DNA from: Treponema sp.
GTDB taxonomy: Bacteria; Spirochaetota; Spirochaetia; Treponematales; Breznakiellaceae
Assembly (NCBI GenBank): GCA_031263265.1
Contig: JAISGE010000086.1
Location: 1-15,712 of the forward strand
Reading direction: 5' to 3'
Length of the DNA stretch: 15,712 nucleotides
In this document: positions 1-7,114 of the stretch, piece by piece
Numbering within the stretch: position 1 is the stretch's first letter
How the letters are laid out: every line of letters starts with the position of its first letter
The notes under the pieces: model-generated
What the model was told of the DNA's origin: nothing
Seen by the model: only the letters and a program-made list of their open reading frames with translations
The model's database searches: none
Translations under genes and position numbers: made by a program

Positions 1-978
1 GTATTCAGGATGGTTATCCGCGGTGTTTTGGTCTATCCATTTGAGGGCGTCCAGCAGGCTAGTTACCGGGTGTCCCTCTACCACTGCGTCAATTTTCCTT
101 AAACTCCCCGCCTCATCCCCGATCTGGCTTGCGGTCCGTGTAACAGAAAAAATAGTAATACTTCCAGGGGGAACAAGCGGCGCGGTAACGTTCAAGGTTA
201 CCGGAACCTGCTGGACCTGAACATCCCCTTCCCTCACATCAAGGGTAAACTCCATGGTCTCTCCCGCCCCCTTAAACACCAGGTTAAAAGTACCGGTGTC
301 CACCTTGAATACCGCGTAGCCCGGGTCATTCCCCACATTAACATTGTTTATCTTCACCGGATCTCCATCAATAGTATCGCTGCTGTTTACCCTGCGTACC
401 TTTGCTGCGTCTGTTCCGCTTACGCCTACGGTCTGGGTAGCGGTTTTGACTACCCCAAAATAGATTTCCGCTTGGCCTGTTGCATTCAGGGTCCAGTTGT
501 TAGGATCCGGAACCTGGCTTATCACATCTGTACCGTATCCCGCATTATTAATGGGCATAAAGGCGACCCGTTTACTGGTTATCCCAATCGATACCTTGTT
601 GCTGGTCGTTGTCGCGGTCTGCTTATCTTTCGTGTTGGTAACTTCCACATAATACCATCGCGTTCCTACTGTATCGGCAGAAGGCGTATAGCTGGTTTGG
701 GGTCCCTGAAAAGTAACCGGCGTACCAGGTGCATTTTCCGCGGTACTCTCGTACCATTGATACGTTAACTCGCCCTCGTCTCCAACTGTTGCCTGCACCG
801 TAAGAGCCGTAACATCCGTTGCGCCCTTCTCATACGTTCCACCCACAGGCTGAGTGGTGATAACCGGTTTCACTGCATCCACCACCGGATCATCATTCTC
901 TGAATCCGTCTGACACCCCGCAAAAAACAGAACTGCTGCCATGAGGCACAACCACAAACTTACTACCCGACGTTTCAT
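1..978 (-). CDS. Ig-like surface lipoprotein, 3' end missing
   Basis: The frame is open for 326 codons from an ATG at 978 to the window edge, so the C-terminus is missing. The N-terminus has a basic start (MKRR), a hydrophobic stretch and a lipobox FAGC with the lipidated cysteine at residue 22, followed by an acidic linker. This is a type II signal peptide, so the product should be membrane-anchored outside the cytoplasm. Residues ~39-133 resemble a bacterial Ig-like domain (ITTQP near the start, YQWYES at 73-78, YYVEVTN at 109-115). The rest is rich in beta-prone Thr/Val/Asn and not recognised. The last visible residues (SLLDALKWIDQN) resemble the start of repeat regions in large treponemal surface lipoproteins; that is weak inference. 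A Shine-Dalgarno GGAAGG lies just before the ATG. The nearest strong upstream promoter is that of the cobalamin riboswitch, ~650 nt away. Confidence 0.85.
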   Translation of the reverse strand, partial: MKRRVVSLWLCLMAAVLFFAGCQTDSENDDPVVDAVKPVITTQPVGGTYEKGATDVTALTVQATVGDEGELTYQWYESTAENAPGTPVTFQGPQTSYTPSADTVGTRWYYVEVTNTKDKQTATTTSNKVSIGITSKRVAFMPINNAGYGTDVISQVPDPNNWTLNATGQAEIYFGVVKTATQTVGVSGTDAAKVRRVNSSDTIDGDPVKINNVNVGNDPGYAVFKVDTGTFNLVFKGAGETMEFTLDVREGDVQVQQVPVTLNVTAPLVPPGSITIFSVTRTASQIGDEAGSLRKIDAVVEGHPVTSLLDALKWIDQNTADNHPEY

Positions 979-1470
979 GTTACCTTCCTTCTGATTGTCG
1001 AATCTTGTACATACCCCTGTTTCACCCGTTCCACGAAACAACGCTCATGGGTCTTGCAAGACAAAAGTAAAATCAGGGTGCCCCCTTGTTATACCACCCG
1101 CAACAAACACAAAGAGCGTCTCGACCGTATCCTGTATGCTACGAAACATCAGCGATAGAAGCCTTGACGCTCTCTTGTTACGAAGAAGCTGTTTCGGTCT
1201 TCGATAACCCGGACCCAAAACAGGAAACATAAGGAGCTTGCTAAAAAAATGAAAAAAAACAAAAAATACACGAGGATGCAGAGGACCTTGAAAACAATAC
1301 ACCAGTTTGTGTGCAACATTACCGCCCTTCAAAGGCAACGACATATTCTTCCCTTTGGTACAGTAACAAAAATACCGGGTATTTCTGTTTTTGAGAAATA
1401 TAACTATTTAATATTCGCGGTAACAGTTTTTCTCTAGGCCCCATCCCCGAGCCTAATAAAATAAAACATC
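979..1470 (-). other. Long untranslated interval between riboswitch and lipoprotein
   Basis: This ~490-nt stretch has no convincing gene. On the minus strand it would be the leader between the cobalamin riboswitch and the lipoprotein. It contains an 8-bp inverted repeat (AGAGCGTC at 1113-1120, GACGCTCT at 1166-1173), a 6-bp hairpin (CGAAGA at 1181-1186, TCTTCG at 1198-1203) and a short AT-rich palindrome around 1373-1387 followed by a T-rich run on the minus strand. A 5-bp stem (TAGGC/GCCTA) lies just after the riboswitch but has no U-tract. A 99-codon frame at 1045-1344 (minus) has odd composition with Phe runs and is not called. Confidence 0.4.
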
Positions 1471-1632
1471 ACAGACCAAAGTCTCCTGGCTCCAGGTTAT
1501 CGCTTTGTCAGCCTTCCCATAGAAAAAACCTACAGTGGCTGTCTCGACAAATCCAAGCGCTCCACAGGAACGCCACCTGTTTACAGTTATGGGCTAGCCA
1601 GGGAATTACACCCCAGTTCCTTTGAAATCTGT
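1471..1632 (-). promoter_or_regulatory. Cobalamin (adenosylcobalamin) riboswitch, complete
   Basis: Read on the minus strand, the conserved pieces of a cobalamin aptamer appear in order. First is a GGAACTGGGGTG block with a purine-rich core and AACTGT (about 1580-1618). Then come GCCACTGT (1532-1539), GGGAAGGC (1511-1518) and the B12 box AGCCAGGAGAC (1481-1491). The ends can pair as P1: ACAGA and CAAAG at the 5' side with CTTTG and TCTGT at the 3' side. Binding of a corrinoid normally represses the downstream gene by termination or by hiding the ribosome site. No strong terminator or occluded ribosome site is evident right after it. The nearest downstream gene is the lipoprotein starting at 978, an unusual distance away. 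Confidence 0.9.
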
Positions 1633-1638
1633 AATTCT

Positions 1639-1667
1639 ATCCTATCATATAAAAAAAGTACCGTCAA
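1639..1667 (-). promoter_or_regulatory. Sigma-70 type promoter of the left riboswitch
   Basis: On the minus strand, TTGACG (1662-1667) and TAGGAT (1639-1644) are separated by exactly 17 nt. Transcription would start about 7 nt downstream, at the first P1 nucleotides of the cobalamin riboswitch. The right-hand riboswitch has the same -35 hexamer and spacing. Confidence 0.75.
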
Positions 1668-1825
1668 GGCACTATCTCCAATTTCCCAACTTTTTTTATT
1701 TTTTTCTAATTGGGTGCGGCGTTGGTTTAAGTTCATCCCTACGTTCCGATTTCTAACGTGAGTTCGACGGAATATGAAGGGTCTGCGAATTACTCTAATA
1801 GGGTCTTGAAATCCCAGGTCTTGCA

Positions 1826-2302
1826 TTAACCGGACATACCCAGGGATGGATTTTCCCGGATGAGCTGAGACAGTATCCTATCAAAACTATCTGCAAAGGC
1901 TTTGAGTTCTCGTCTGCCATAGGTGCGGATGCGGCCTTCGATAAGGCCGTTTTCCGCCAAACCGCACATAAAATCCCTTCGGGAACGTTGTTCCCGAATG
2001 TTTTCCTGGGTATACACCCGCCCCCGGTCGTCGATGACTCGGATCGATCCTTCCACCAAGCGGCAAGCTAAAGGGATGTCCCGGGTTACCGCCACGTCCC
2101 CGGGACGAGCTAATTCGACGATACGATCATCCGCAGCTCCTTCTCTAAAAGGACAAAGCTCCATCACCGCAGTGTCTCCAGATAAACCGGGAATAGGGCG
2201 GTTTGCCACAAAGATCGCGTCTATCCTGGTTCTCTGAGTAGCCCGCAACACCACTTCCCGGGTCGCACGGGGGCATGAATCAGCATCCACCAGTATTTTC
2301 AT
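1826..2302 (-). CDS. yaiI: UPF0178/DUF188 family protein (YaiI/YqxD-like)
   Basis: This 158-residue protein has the hallmarks of the DUF188 family. These are the N-terminal MKILVDADSCP, VTRDIPLA near residue 80, and the conserved DDRGRVYTQENI followed by RRDFM near 91-112. The family is predicted to have a PIN-like nuclease fold with clustered acidic residues (D6 and D8 here, then D80), but its biological role is not established. The length is typical. A GAGAGAGG purine run sits directly before the ATG, closer than usual. It lies 31 nt after the alcohol dehydrogenase gene and probably shares its transcript. The stop codon overlaps an ATG (TAATG), but the frame that follows runs through the riboswitch promoter and aptamer and is not credible. 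Confidence 0.88.
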   Translation of the reverse strand: MKILVDADSCPRATREVVLRATQRTRIDAIFVANRPIPGLSGDTAVMELCPFREGAADDRIVELARPGDVAVTRDIPLACRLVEGSIRVIDDRGRVYTQENIREQRSRRDFMCGLAENGLIEGRIRTYGRRELKAFADSFDRILSQLIRENPSLGMSG

Positions 2303-2333
2303 TCCTCTCTCTTCTTTTCTTTATATTGACCTG

Positions 2334-3494
2334 TTACGCCAATATTTTTTCAAGATAACCTATAATCTCGTCGATCTTCATGGGCGAAGGGTTCAATCCC
2401 ATACAAAGCTCCCCGGCTATGTCTTTCGCCACTTCGGGGATAAGACTTTTATCTATATGAGCGTTGTACGCGGCAATCGGCTTCAGCCCCACCTTGTTAT
2501 TAATAAAATCAAACGCGGCGTCCCGGGCCTTGGCGCCGATCTCCTCCGGTGTTTCGTTTCCTTTATAGTTCACGCCTATGATACTTCCGATGCGTTTCAC
2601 CTTTGCGGGAACCAACTTTGCGTTGTATTCCAGCACATGCGGCAAAGCGTATCCGCAGGCGGCGCCGTGGGGCAGTTTAAACTTGGCGCCCAGCACATGG
2701 GCAAACGAATGCCCGGCCAACGCGCCGCACATATTCAACGCCCAGCCCCCAAGCGAAGCCGCCGCCGCCATATATGACCGCGCCTCCATATTCGTTCCGT
2801 CATTGACCGCCACAGGCAACCACTCAACGGCAATTTCGAGTACTTTTTCGGATATTATGCTTGTCGCGAGATTTGACTTGAGCGTCATATGAGACTCTGC
2901 GGCGTGAGCCACAACGTCGACGCCGGTCATTCTGGTAAGATCGGGCGGCATACCCACATAAAGAGCGGGATCGATGATCGCGTATTCGGCGGAGTCCATG
3001 GAATTCAGGATCGCCATTTTCGCGCCGCCGGGTTCCGTAACGATTACGCCGTCGGACATTTCGCTTCCCGTACCCGCCGTTGTCGGAATCACCATGAGTC
3101 CCAAGCAACGATTCATCTGACTGCCCAACACCGTGTACTGCAGAAGCGGGCCGGGATTGAAACGCAGGATATTGATTCCCTTCGCGGTGTCGATGCTGCT
3201 TCCGCCTCCGATGCCGATAATGGAGTCGCATTTCTCCTTGACGCAGAACTCATAACCCGCTTCTATTTGACTTAACGGTGGATCCGACTGTACTTTGTCA
3301 TAGGTTGCAAAACCGATCCCCGCCTCTTTCAATGAATCAATGGCTTTATCTACGATGCCTGCCCCCTTAACACCGGCATCATAGACAACAAGCGGTTTCG
3401 TATAACCCGCCGACTTTACCAATTCACCGAGCTGCTTAATTGAACCTTCTCCGAACAACACATTTACCGGTTGTCCCAACGTGAAATTCAGCAT
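2334..3494 (-). CDS. Iron-type (group III) alcohol dehydrogenase
   Basis: A NAD(P)-dependent alcohol/aldehyde oxidoreductase of the iron-containing family (PF00465), 386 residues from the start chosen here. The N-terminal Rossmann-like part carries the GGGSSIDTAKG nucleotide-binding motif (~96-106) and PTTAGTGSE (~137-145). The C-terminal helical domain has the expected metal ligands D193, H197 (DVVAH), H266 (FAHVLG) and H276 (PHG), spaced as in FucO-type enzymes. An ATG at 3500 leaves only 1 nt after the GAGG ribosome site, while the ATG at 3494 leaves 7 nt, so 3494 is preferred. The substrate cannot be read from the sequence; a fermentative role (reducing an aldehyde to regenerate NAD+) is plausible. 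Codon use is visibly richer in GCG/GGC/GCC than in neighbouring genes, a hint of separate ancestry. DUF188 follows it. Confidence 0.9.
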   Translation of the reverse strand: MLNFTLGQPVNVLFGEGSIKQLGELVKSAGYTKPLVVYDAGVKGAGIVDKAIDSLKEAGIGFATYDKVQSDPPLSQIEAGYEFCVKEKCDSIIGIGGGSSIDTAKGINILRFNPGPLLQYTVLGSQMNRCLGLMVIPTTAGTGSEMSDGVIVTEPGGAKMAILNSMDSAEYAIIDPALYVGMPPDLTRMTGVDVVAHAAESHMTLKSNLATSIISEKVLEIAVEWLPVAVNDGTNMEARSYMAAAASLGGWALNMCGALAGHSFAHVLGAKFKLPHGAACGYALPHVLEYNAKLVPAKVKRIGSIIGVNYKGNETPEEIGAKARDAAFDFINNKVGLKPIAAYNAHIDKSLIPEVAKDIAGELCMGLNPSPMKIDEIIGYLEKILA

Positions 3495-3572
3495 GTTCAT
3501 TCCTCTTTAAAAAACGGCTAAAACTAAAATCCAAGTTTTGATTTGTGAGTCGCAAGTTCTTAAGATAAAAAA

Positions 3573-3665
3573 ATGAACCGTTAGAAAAACCTTACGGCTT
3601 GCATTACGATGAAATTACCAAACCACATCGGACGGCAAGAGGGGGTCTTCTATGTTCCGGTTCAT
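3573..3665 (-). promoter_or_regulatory. Possible regulatory leader with long-range stem
   Basis: The ~165-nt leader of the alcohol dehydrogenase transcript starts with ATGAACCG (minus strand, 3658-3665). Its exact complement CGGTTCAT lies at 3573-3580, followed directly by a run of T. Between them are smaller stems: CGATG/CATCG, and CCGT/ACGG flanking a T-rich loop. An 8-bp closing stem followed by a U-run looks like an attenuator or an aptamer with expression platform. It matches no riboswitch class I recognise, and chance pairing is possible. Confidence 0.3.
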
Positions 3666-3672
3666 CGATAAC

Positions 3673-3701
3673 ATCTTAGAATAGTTTTTGCCTTGTTTCA
3701 A
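3673..3701 (-). promoter_or_regulatory. Sigma-70 type promoter for the alcohol dehydrogenase
   Basis: TTGAAA (3696-3701) and TAAGAT (3673-3678) on the minus strand are separated by 17 nt. Transcription would start near 3665, giving a leader of about 165 nt. It lies in the 317-nt gap after manA, which holds no gene. Confidence 0.55.
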
Positions 3702-3817
3702 TAGGCAGGCAAGCGGGATTAATTTGGGCAGTATCATCATCGGGTTTATCATGAGACCTGACATGCGGGGAGTAAGTTCGGTCATATCGGTGCTGAGAAT
3801 GAAACCAAGACACTACA

Positions 3818-5050
3818 CTATACGGAACCGGCTCCAGCTCCATAGAGGGTATAGGTTCCGCTAAAATTAAGGTTTTCCGGCTTGCCTGCAGGGATAAATA
3901 CCGATTCCCCTGGATTGAGGCTCCATTCTTTTTTTCCCTTTTTTTCCTCTGGTTCTTCAAAACAGGTGATGTGCAGTTTCCCCTGGGTTACGATAAGGAT
4001 CAAAGGAAGAATCTCTGGATGTTGTACCTGGTTTCCCTGGCCTTCCATTACCCACAGGGAGAATTCTTGTGCCGGACTCGGGTACCGTGAGCCTTGGGGC
4101 TTTAGGATCTGGGGATGAAACGGGGAAAACTCGAGGATGCGTACAAGCTCCTGGGTATCCAGGTGCTTGGAACTCAAGCCCCCGCGTAGTACGTTGTCTG
4201 AGTTTGCCATAAGCTCAACCCCAAAACCGCTGATATAGGCGTGAAGCACCCCCGCAGGAAGGTAGAGCCCTTCACCAGGCTTGAGATCGATCCGGTTAAG
4301 GTACAGGGGAGCAATCACTGCAGGATCCCCTGGGTATAGTTCCGCAAAATAGGCAATGAGCTTCCATGCGTCCTTATATGCAGGATGTTCCTGGATAAGC
4401 CCATCTTTACGGTCTCTCCCATAGGCGCTCAATTCCTGCAGGACCGCTGTGGAAAGCGCGAAAAGCTCCTGGAGAAATGCCTGTAGGCTTGGGGCAGCCG
4501 GGTCCAGGGTTTGAGTCAGGGTATTGAGCGCAGTGTACAGCGGTTCTGGAGCGGCCTGAGAAAAAGCAGCCAAGCCCTGAACAATCTGTTCCGGTTCTTG
4601 GAATCCGCAAAGGGCCTTGAAAGGACTCAAGGCACAGATGATTTCCGGTTTATGATAGGGATCTTTGTAATTCCGCTGAGGCGCGGTAAGGGATATGCCA
4701 AGTTGATTTTCCCGTTCCCAGCCGCTTTGCGCCTGCTCTCTATTGGGGTGGGCTTGAATAGAAAGGGGCTTTTCTGCAGCTAAGAGCTTAAACAAGAACG
4801 GGAGGGTCCCAAAAGCCCGTTGTACTGCTGGACCTACATACAAACAAGGATCTTGGGCTATCAAGGCAGATATCGGCACCATAGCCCCTTCATACTCGGT
4901 GAGGGACGGCCCTTGTGGATGAATCCCCATCCACAATTCCGCCCAAGGAAGCCCTTCAGAGTTTGCTATACCCAATAACTGAGGAATCCATTTCGGGGAT
5001 CCCCAGTCATAATGCTTGATGGAATTAGTAAGTCTAAAAATGCGGTTCAT
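3818..5050 (-). CDS. manA: Mannose-6-phosphate isomerase, class I
   Basis: Cytosolic zinc enzyme interconverting mannose 6-phosphate and fructose 6-phosphate, supplying mannose units for polysaccharide or feeding mannose into glycolysis. The 410-residue protein shows the class I motifs. These are HYDWGS near the N-terminus, the zinc ligands Q99 and H101 (SIQAHPN), E136 (YHKPE) and H270 (LHAY), and the catalytic arginine R289 in NVLRGGL. A C-terminal cupin-like part (NPGESVFIPAG near 378) completes the fold, and the length fits the family. It is the last gene of the run that begins with infC, 21 nt after zapA. The ribosome site is weak or distant (GGAG 14 nt before ATG, or GGGATGG closer), suggesting modest or coupled translation. 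No clear terminator follows. Confidence 0.95.
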   Translation of the reverse strand: MNRIFRLTNSIKHYDWGSPKWIPQLLGIANSEGLPWAELWMGIHPQGPSLTEYEGAMVPISALIAQDPCLYVGPAVQRAFGTLPFLFKLLAAEKPLSIQAHPNREQAQSGWERENQLGISLTAPQRNYKDPYHKPEIICALSPFKALCGFQEPEQIVQGLAAFSQAAPEPLYTALNTLTQTLDPAAPSLQAFLQELFALSTAVLQELSAYGRDRKDGLIQEHPAYKDAWKLIAYFAELYPGDPAVIAPLYLNRIDLKPGEGLYLPAGVLHAYISGFGVELMANSDNVLRGGLSSKHLDTQELVRILEFSPFHPQILKPQGSRYPSPAQEFSLWVMEGQGNQVQHPEILPLILIVTQGKLHITCFEEPEEKKGKKEWSLNPGESVFIPAGKPENLNFSGTYTLYGAGAGSV

Positions 5051-5071
5051 ACCATCCCATAAAGCTCCTTG

Positions 5072-5413
5072 TTAAGGTTCAAAGGATAACACTTCGTCAA
5101 TACGGGCAATCAAATTCAAGGTAATCTGTTCGGCTTCACGTGCTTCGGCCTCTTGCTCCGCTGCTTCCCGGGCGAATATTCGTTGGATTTCATCACAGAG
5201 TAAAAATCCCGTGAGAATGGCAATTTTAAGGGGATCCCGTAAGCCTGTTGAATTTTGCGTACTTTCAAGGGCTAAACGGTAATTGTTAAGGATGCTTTCA
5301 AGATACACGGGATTTTCCTCAGCAGCAATAGAAAAAGAGGTCCCCAACAGTTCGATCCGCAAATCATTTTTCGTAAATCGAAGGTTTTTTGAAGATTGAC
5401 CGCCTTTTGACAT
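5072..5413 (-). CDS. zapA: Cell division protein ZapA
   Basis: A 113-residue ZapA-family protein. It binds FtsZ and promotes or bundles protofilaments at the division ring. The family core is visible: LRIELLGTSFSIAAEENPVYLESI at about 18-42, then a helical region with hydrophobic and acidic heptads (ILTGFLLCDEIQRIFAREAAEQEAEAREAEQ) that would form the dimer coiled coil. A GTG two codons upstream overlaps the ribosome site. The ATG at 5413 sits 5 nt after AGAGG and is the better start. It lies 9 nt behind the ZapB-like gene and 21 nt ahead of manA, so all three are probably one transcript. Confidence 0.85.
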   Translation of the reverse strand: MSKGGQSSKNLRFTKNDLRIELLGTSFSIAAEENPVYLESILNNYRLALESTQNSTGLRDPLKIAILTGFLLCDEIQRIFAREAAEQEAEAREAEQITLNLIARIDEVLSFEP

Positions 5414-5422
5414 GAACACCTC

Positions 5423-5722
5423 TTAGGACTGTTGCACAGCCTGATCCGTTTGCCCCGTATCAGTATGAGGAGGGGCTTCGTTGGTTTCCATGGCGTCATC
5501 TTCAAGCTGGTTGAGCCGATTGAGCGCCGAAAGGATCCCCTCCTCAATAAGAGCATGATCTTCTTTAAAGCCCTGAATCACCTGTTCCAATTGTTCGATC
5601 CGTATTTTCTGGGCCAGAGCCTGTTCTTTTAGGTATCTGTTTTCCTCGGTTAACCGCTTCACCAACTCCAAGGTACTGACTACCTTGGTTTCCAATAGTT
5701 TGACGTGATCCAATGTTCCCAT
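5423..5722 (-). CDS. Coiled-coil protein, ZapB-like
   Basis: A 99-residue protein. About residues 5-75 form an uninterrupted heptad pattern (LVKRLTEENRYLKEQ, IRIEQLEQVIQ, LSALNRLNQLEDD), followed by an acidic, Thr/Gln-rich disordered tail. Composition and size resemble ZapB, the coiled-coil division factor that partners ZapA and the FtsZ ring, and it lies immediately upstream of zapA. Sequence identity across ZapB proteins is low, so this assignment rests on architecture and context. The ATG lies 2 nt after the rplT stop. Its ribosome site (GGGGGC) lies inside the end of rplT, which implies translational coupling to ribosomal protein L20. Confidence 0.7.
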   Translation of the reverse strand: MGTLDHVKLLETKVVSTLELVKRLTEENRYLKEQALAQKIRIEQLEQVIQGFKEDHALIEEGILSALNRLNQLEDDAMETNEAPPHTDTGQTDQAVQQS

Positions 5723-5724
5723 AG

Positions 5725-6084
5725 TTAAGCCCCCAATGCCATTTTAGCCTGAGATACCACCGCCTTAAAAGCTGCGATGTCCTCAACTGCGAGGAAAGCA
5801 AGGGCTTTCCGGTTGATACTTATACCGGCCTTGTTGAGGCCAGCAATGAACCGGGAATAGGAAAGTCCTTCCCCCTGGCAAGCCGCATTAATACGAATGA
5901 TCCAAAGCTGCCTAAAGTCACCTTTCCGGTCTCTTCGATCTCGGTAGGCATAAAAAAGCCCTTTGGCAACCGCATCTTTGGCGGTTTTGTAATTTGAATG
6001 ACGGCGTCCCCAATAGCCCTTGGCCTGTTTAAGGATTTTTTTTCGATGGTCCTTTCTTCTTGAACCGTCTACTGCTCTTGACAT
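5725..6084 (-). CDS. rplT: 50S ribosomal protein L20
   Basis: A 119-residue L20, a 23S rRNA-binding assembly protein. It has the characteristic basic N-terminal extension (RRKDHRKKILKQAKGYWGRRHSNYKTAKDAV) and the conserved core FRQLWIIRINAACQ and YSRFIAGLNKAGI. The full length is present. It starts 12 nt after rpmI, with GGAG overlapping the rpmI stop codon region. In several bacteria L20 represses its own operon by binding the mRNA. The 283-nt infC-rpmI gap is a possible place for such control here, though no specific L20 site was proven. Confidence 0.98.
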   Translation of the reverse strand: MSRAVDGSRRKDHRKKILKQAKGYWGRRHSNYKTAKDAVAKGLFYAYRDRRDRKGDFRQLWIIRINAACQGEGLSYSRFIAGLNKAGISINRKALAFLAVEDIAAFKAVVSQAKMALGA

Positions 6085-6096
6085 ACCATACTTCTC

Positions 6097-6297
6097 CTAT
6101 CCGTAAGGCAATAATCGCTTTTTAATTGCCTGCACATTGTCAGAGGACAATATACCGGCATGGCGGAGATTCCGCTTCCGTTTGCTTGACTTCTTAGTAA
6201 GAATATGACGAAGGTTTTGTTTTTTATATTTTACCTTCCCCGTTCCTGTAAAAGAATAACGCTTGGCAGCGCTTTTTTTGGTCTTCATTTTTGGCAT
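6097..6297 (-). CDS. rpmI: 50S ribosomal protein L35
   Basis: A 66-residue L35 with the family signature: MPKMKTKKSAAKRYSFTGTGKVK at the N-terminus, the RHILTKKSSKRKRNLR segment, and the C-terminal IKKRLLPYG. It is highly basic and of normal length. GAGG lies 8 nt before the ATG. It sits between infC and rplT as in most bacteria, but with a 283-nt gap from infC. Confidence 0.98.
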   Translation of the reverse strand: MPKMKTKKSAAKRYSFTGTGKVKYKKQNLRHILTKKSSKRKRNLRHAGILSSDNVQAIKKRLLPYG

Positions 6298-6580
6298 TCT
6301 GTTACCCTCAATGTAAAATCCTCTTTACTATAGTAAAACACCATAGAAACTGCATACCCCAAAACTATATTTTTCCCTATCTTCTCTACAATATATCAAA
6401 AATATCAAAAAATAGTTAAAAAATCAGTAGTAGGCACTGGTACTTTTTGAACAAAGAAGCCCCTGCGCTTTTGGTATGCTTCCATGACCCGGCAGAGGTT
6501 TCCCTTAAAGCCAAAACAACAGGTTTAACTGTCATACATTTTAGATAATTTATATACGTACTACGTTTATAGCTCCATCC
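6298..6580 (-). promoter_or_regulatory. infC-rpmI intergenic region, possible regulatory RNA
   Basis: This 283-nt non-coding gap is unusually long for genes that are usually tight. On the minus strand it holds a small stem (CAGT/ACTG, 6425-6439) followed by six T (6419-6424), a weak terminator or attenuator candidate. Further down is a weak promoter candidate, TTGTAG (6386-6391) and TATAGT (6364-6369) with 16-nt spacing. Just before rpmI is a perfect 14-nt palindrome TTTACTATAGTAAA (6324-6337). In enterobacteria the same gap holds the L20 autoregulatory site; by analogy this one may too, but I could not identify the L20-binding fold. Confidence 0.35.
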
Positions 6581-7099
6581 TTATTTTTTGGACTTAGGGC
6601 TCACGACCATAGACATGAACCGACCTTCCATGGACGGCGGCTTATCCATCACATATTCCCCTTCAATACGTTTCAGCACATCTTTGAGGACATCTAATCC
6701 CAGTTCGGTATGAGCCAGTTCCCTGCCCCGAAAACGGATGGTAACCTTAACCTTATTACCTTCGGCAAGAAATTCCCGTACATGTTTTGACTTAAACTCA
6801 ATATCATGTTCGTCGATTTTCGGCTGCATACGAATTTCTTTGAGTTTCAACAGCTTCTGCTTCTTTTTTGAATCCCGGACCTTCTTTTCATTCTCGAATT
6901 TGAACTTACCATAATTCATGATCTTAACTACCGGTGGAATCGCCTGAGGGGCAACTTCCACCAGATCAAGACTTTGTGCTCTCGCAATCGCCAGCGCTTC
7001 CAGGGTAGGAATAATTCCCTGCTGCTCACCCTCATCCCGAATGAGACGAACTTCCCGTACTCGAATCTGTTCATTGATCCGTAAATCCTTATCCGACAA
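6581..7099 (-). CDS. infC: Translation initiation factor IF-3
   Basis: IF-3 binds the 30S subunit, checks start codons and prevents premature 50S joining. The 172-residue protein has the N-domain (LRINEQIRVREVRLI, then LDLVEVAPQAIPPVVKIMNYGKFKFE), the basic helix linker (KKVRDSKKKQKLLKLKEIRMQP) and the C-domain (IDEHDIEFKSKHVREFL, VTIRFRGRELAHTELG). The initiator is TTG, with a strong GGAGG 4 nt upstream and no usable ATG. Rare starts are typical of infC (AUU in E. coli) and let IF-3 repress its own translation. That is a known family mechanism, inferred here. It has its own promoter and a short structured leader. Confidence 0.97.
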   Translation of the reverse strand: MSDKDLRINEQIRVREVRLIRDEGEQQGIIPTLEALAIARAQSLDLVEVAPQAIPPVVKIMNYGKFKFENEKKVRDSKKKQKLLKLKEIRMQPKIDEHDIEFKSKHVREFLAEGNKVKVTIRFRGRELAHTELGLDVLKDVLKRIEGEYVMDKPPSMEGRFMSMVVSPKSKK

Positions 7100-7114
7100 C
7101 TGACCTCCTCATCT

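Noticed and set aside
1045..1344. Minus-strand frame of 99 codons after the left riboswitch
   Set aside because: Composition is odd (runs of Phe from a poly-A tract), no domain is recognisable, and it overlaps inverted repeats. A chance frame or repeat-derived frame is more likely, although a GGGAAG lies before its ATG.
1369..1393. AT-rich palindrome considered as the riboswitch terminator
   Set aside because: The stem has almost only A-T pairs once a loop is allowed, and it lies ~80 nt after the aptamer. It is too weak to call.
1587..1826. Minus-strand frame starting at the TAATG of the DUF188 gene
   Set aside because: It runs through the riboswitch promoter and into the aptamer, and the translation resembles no protein.
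2457..3275. Long plus-strand frames opposite the alcohol dehydrogenase gene
   Set aside because: They are antisense shadows of a well-supported gene, with no motifs or ribosome sites.
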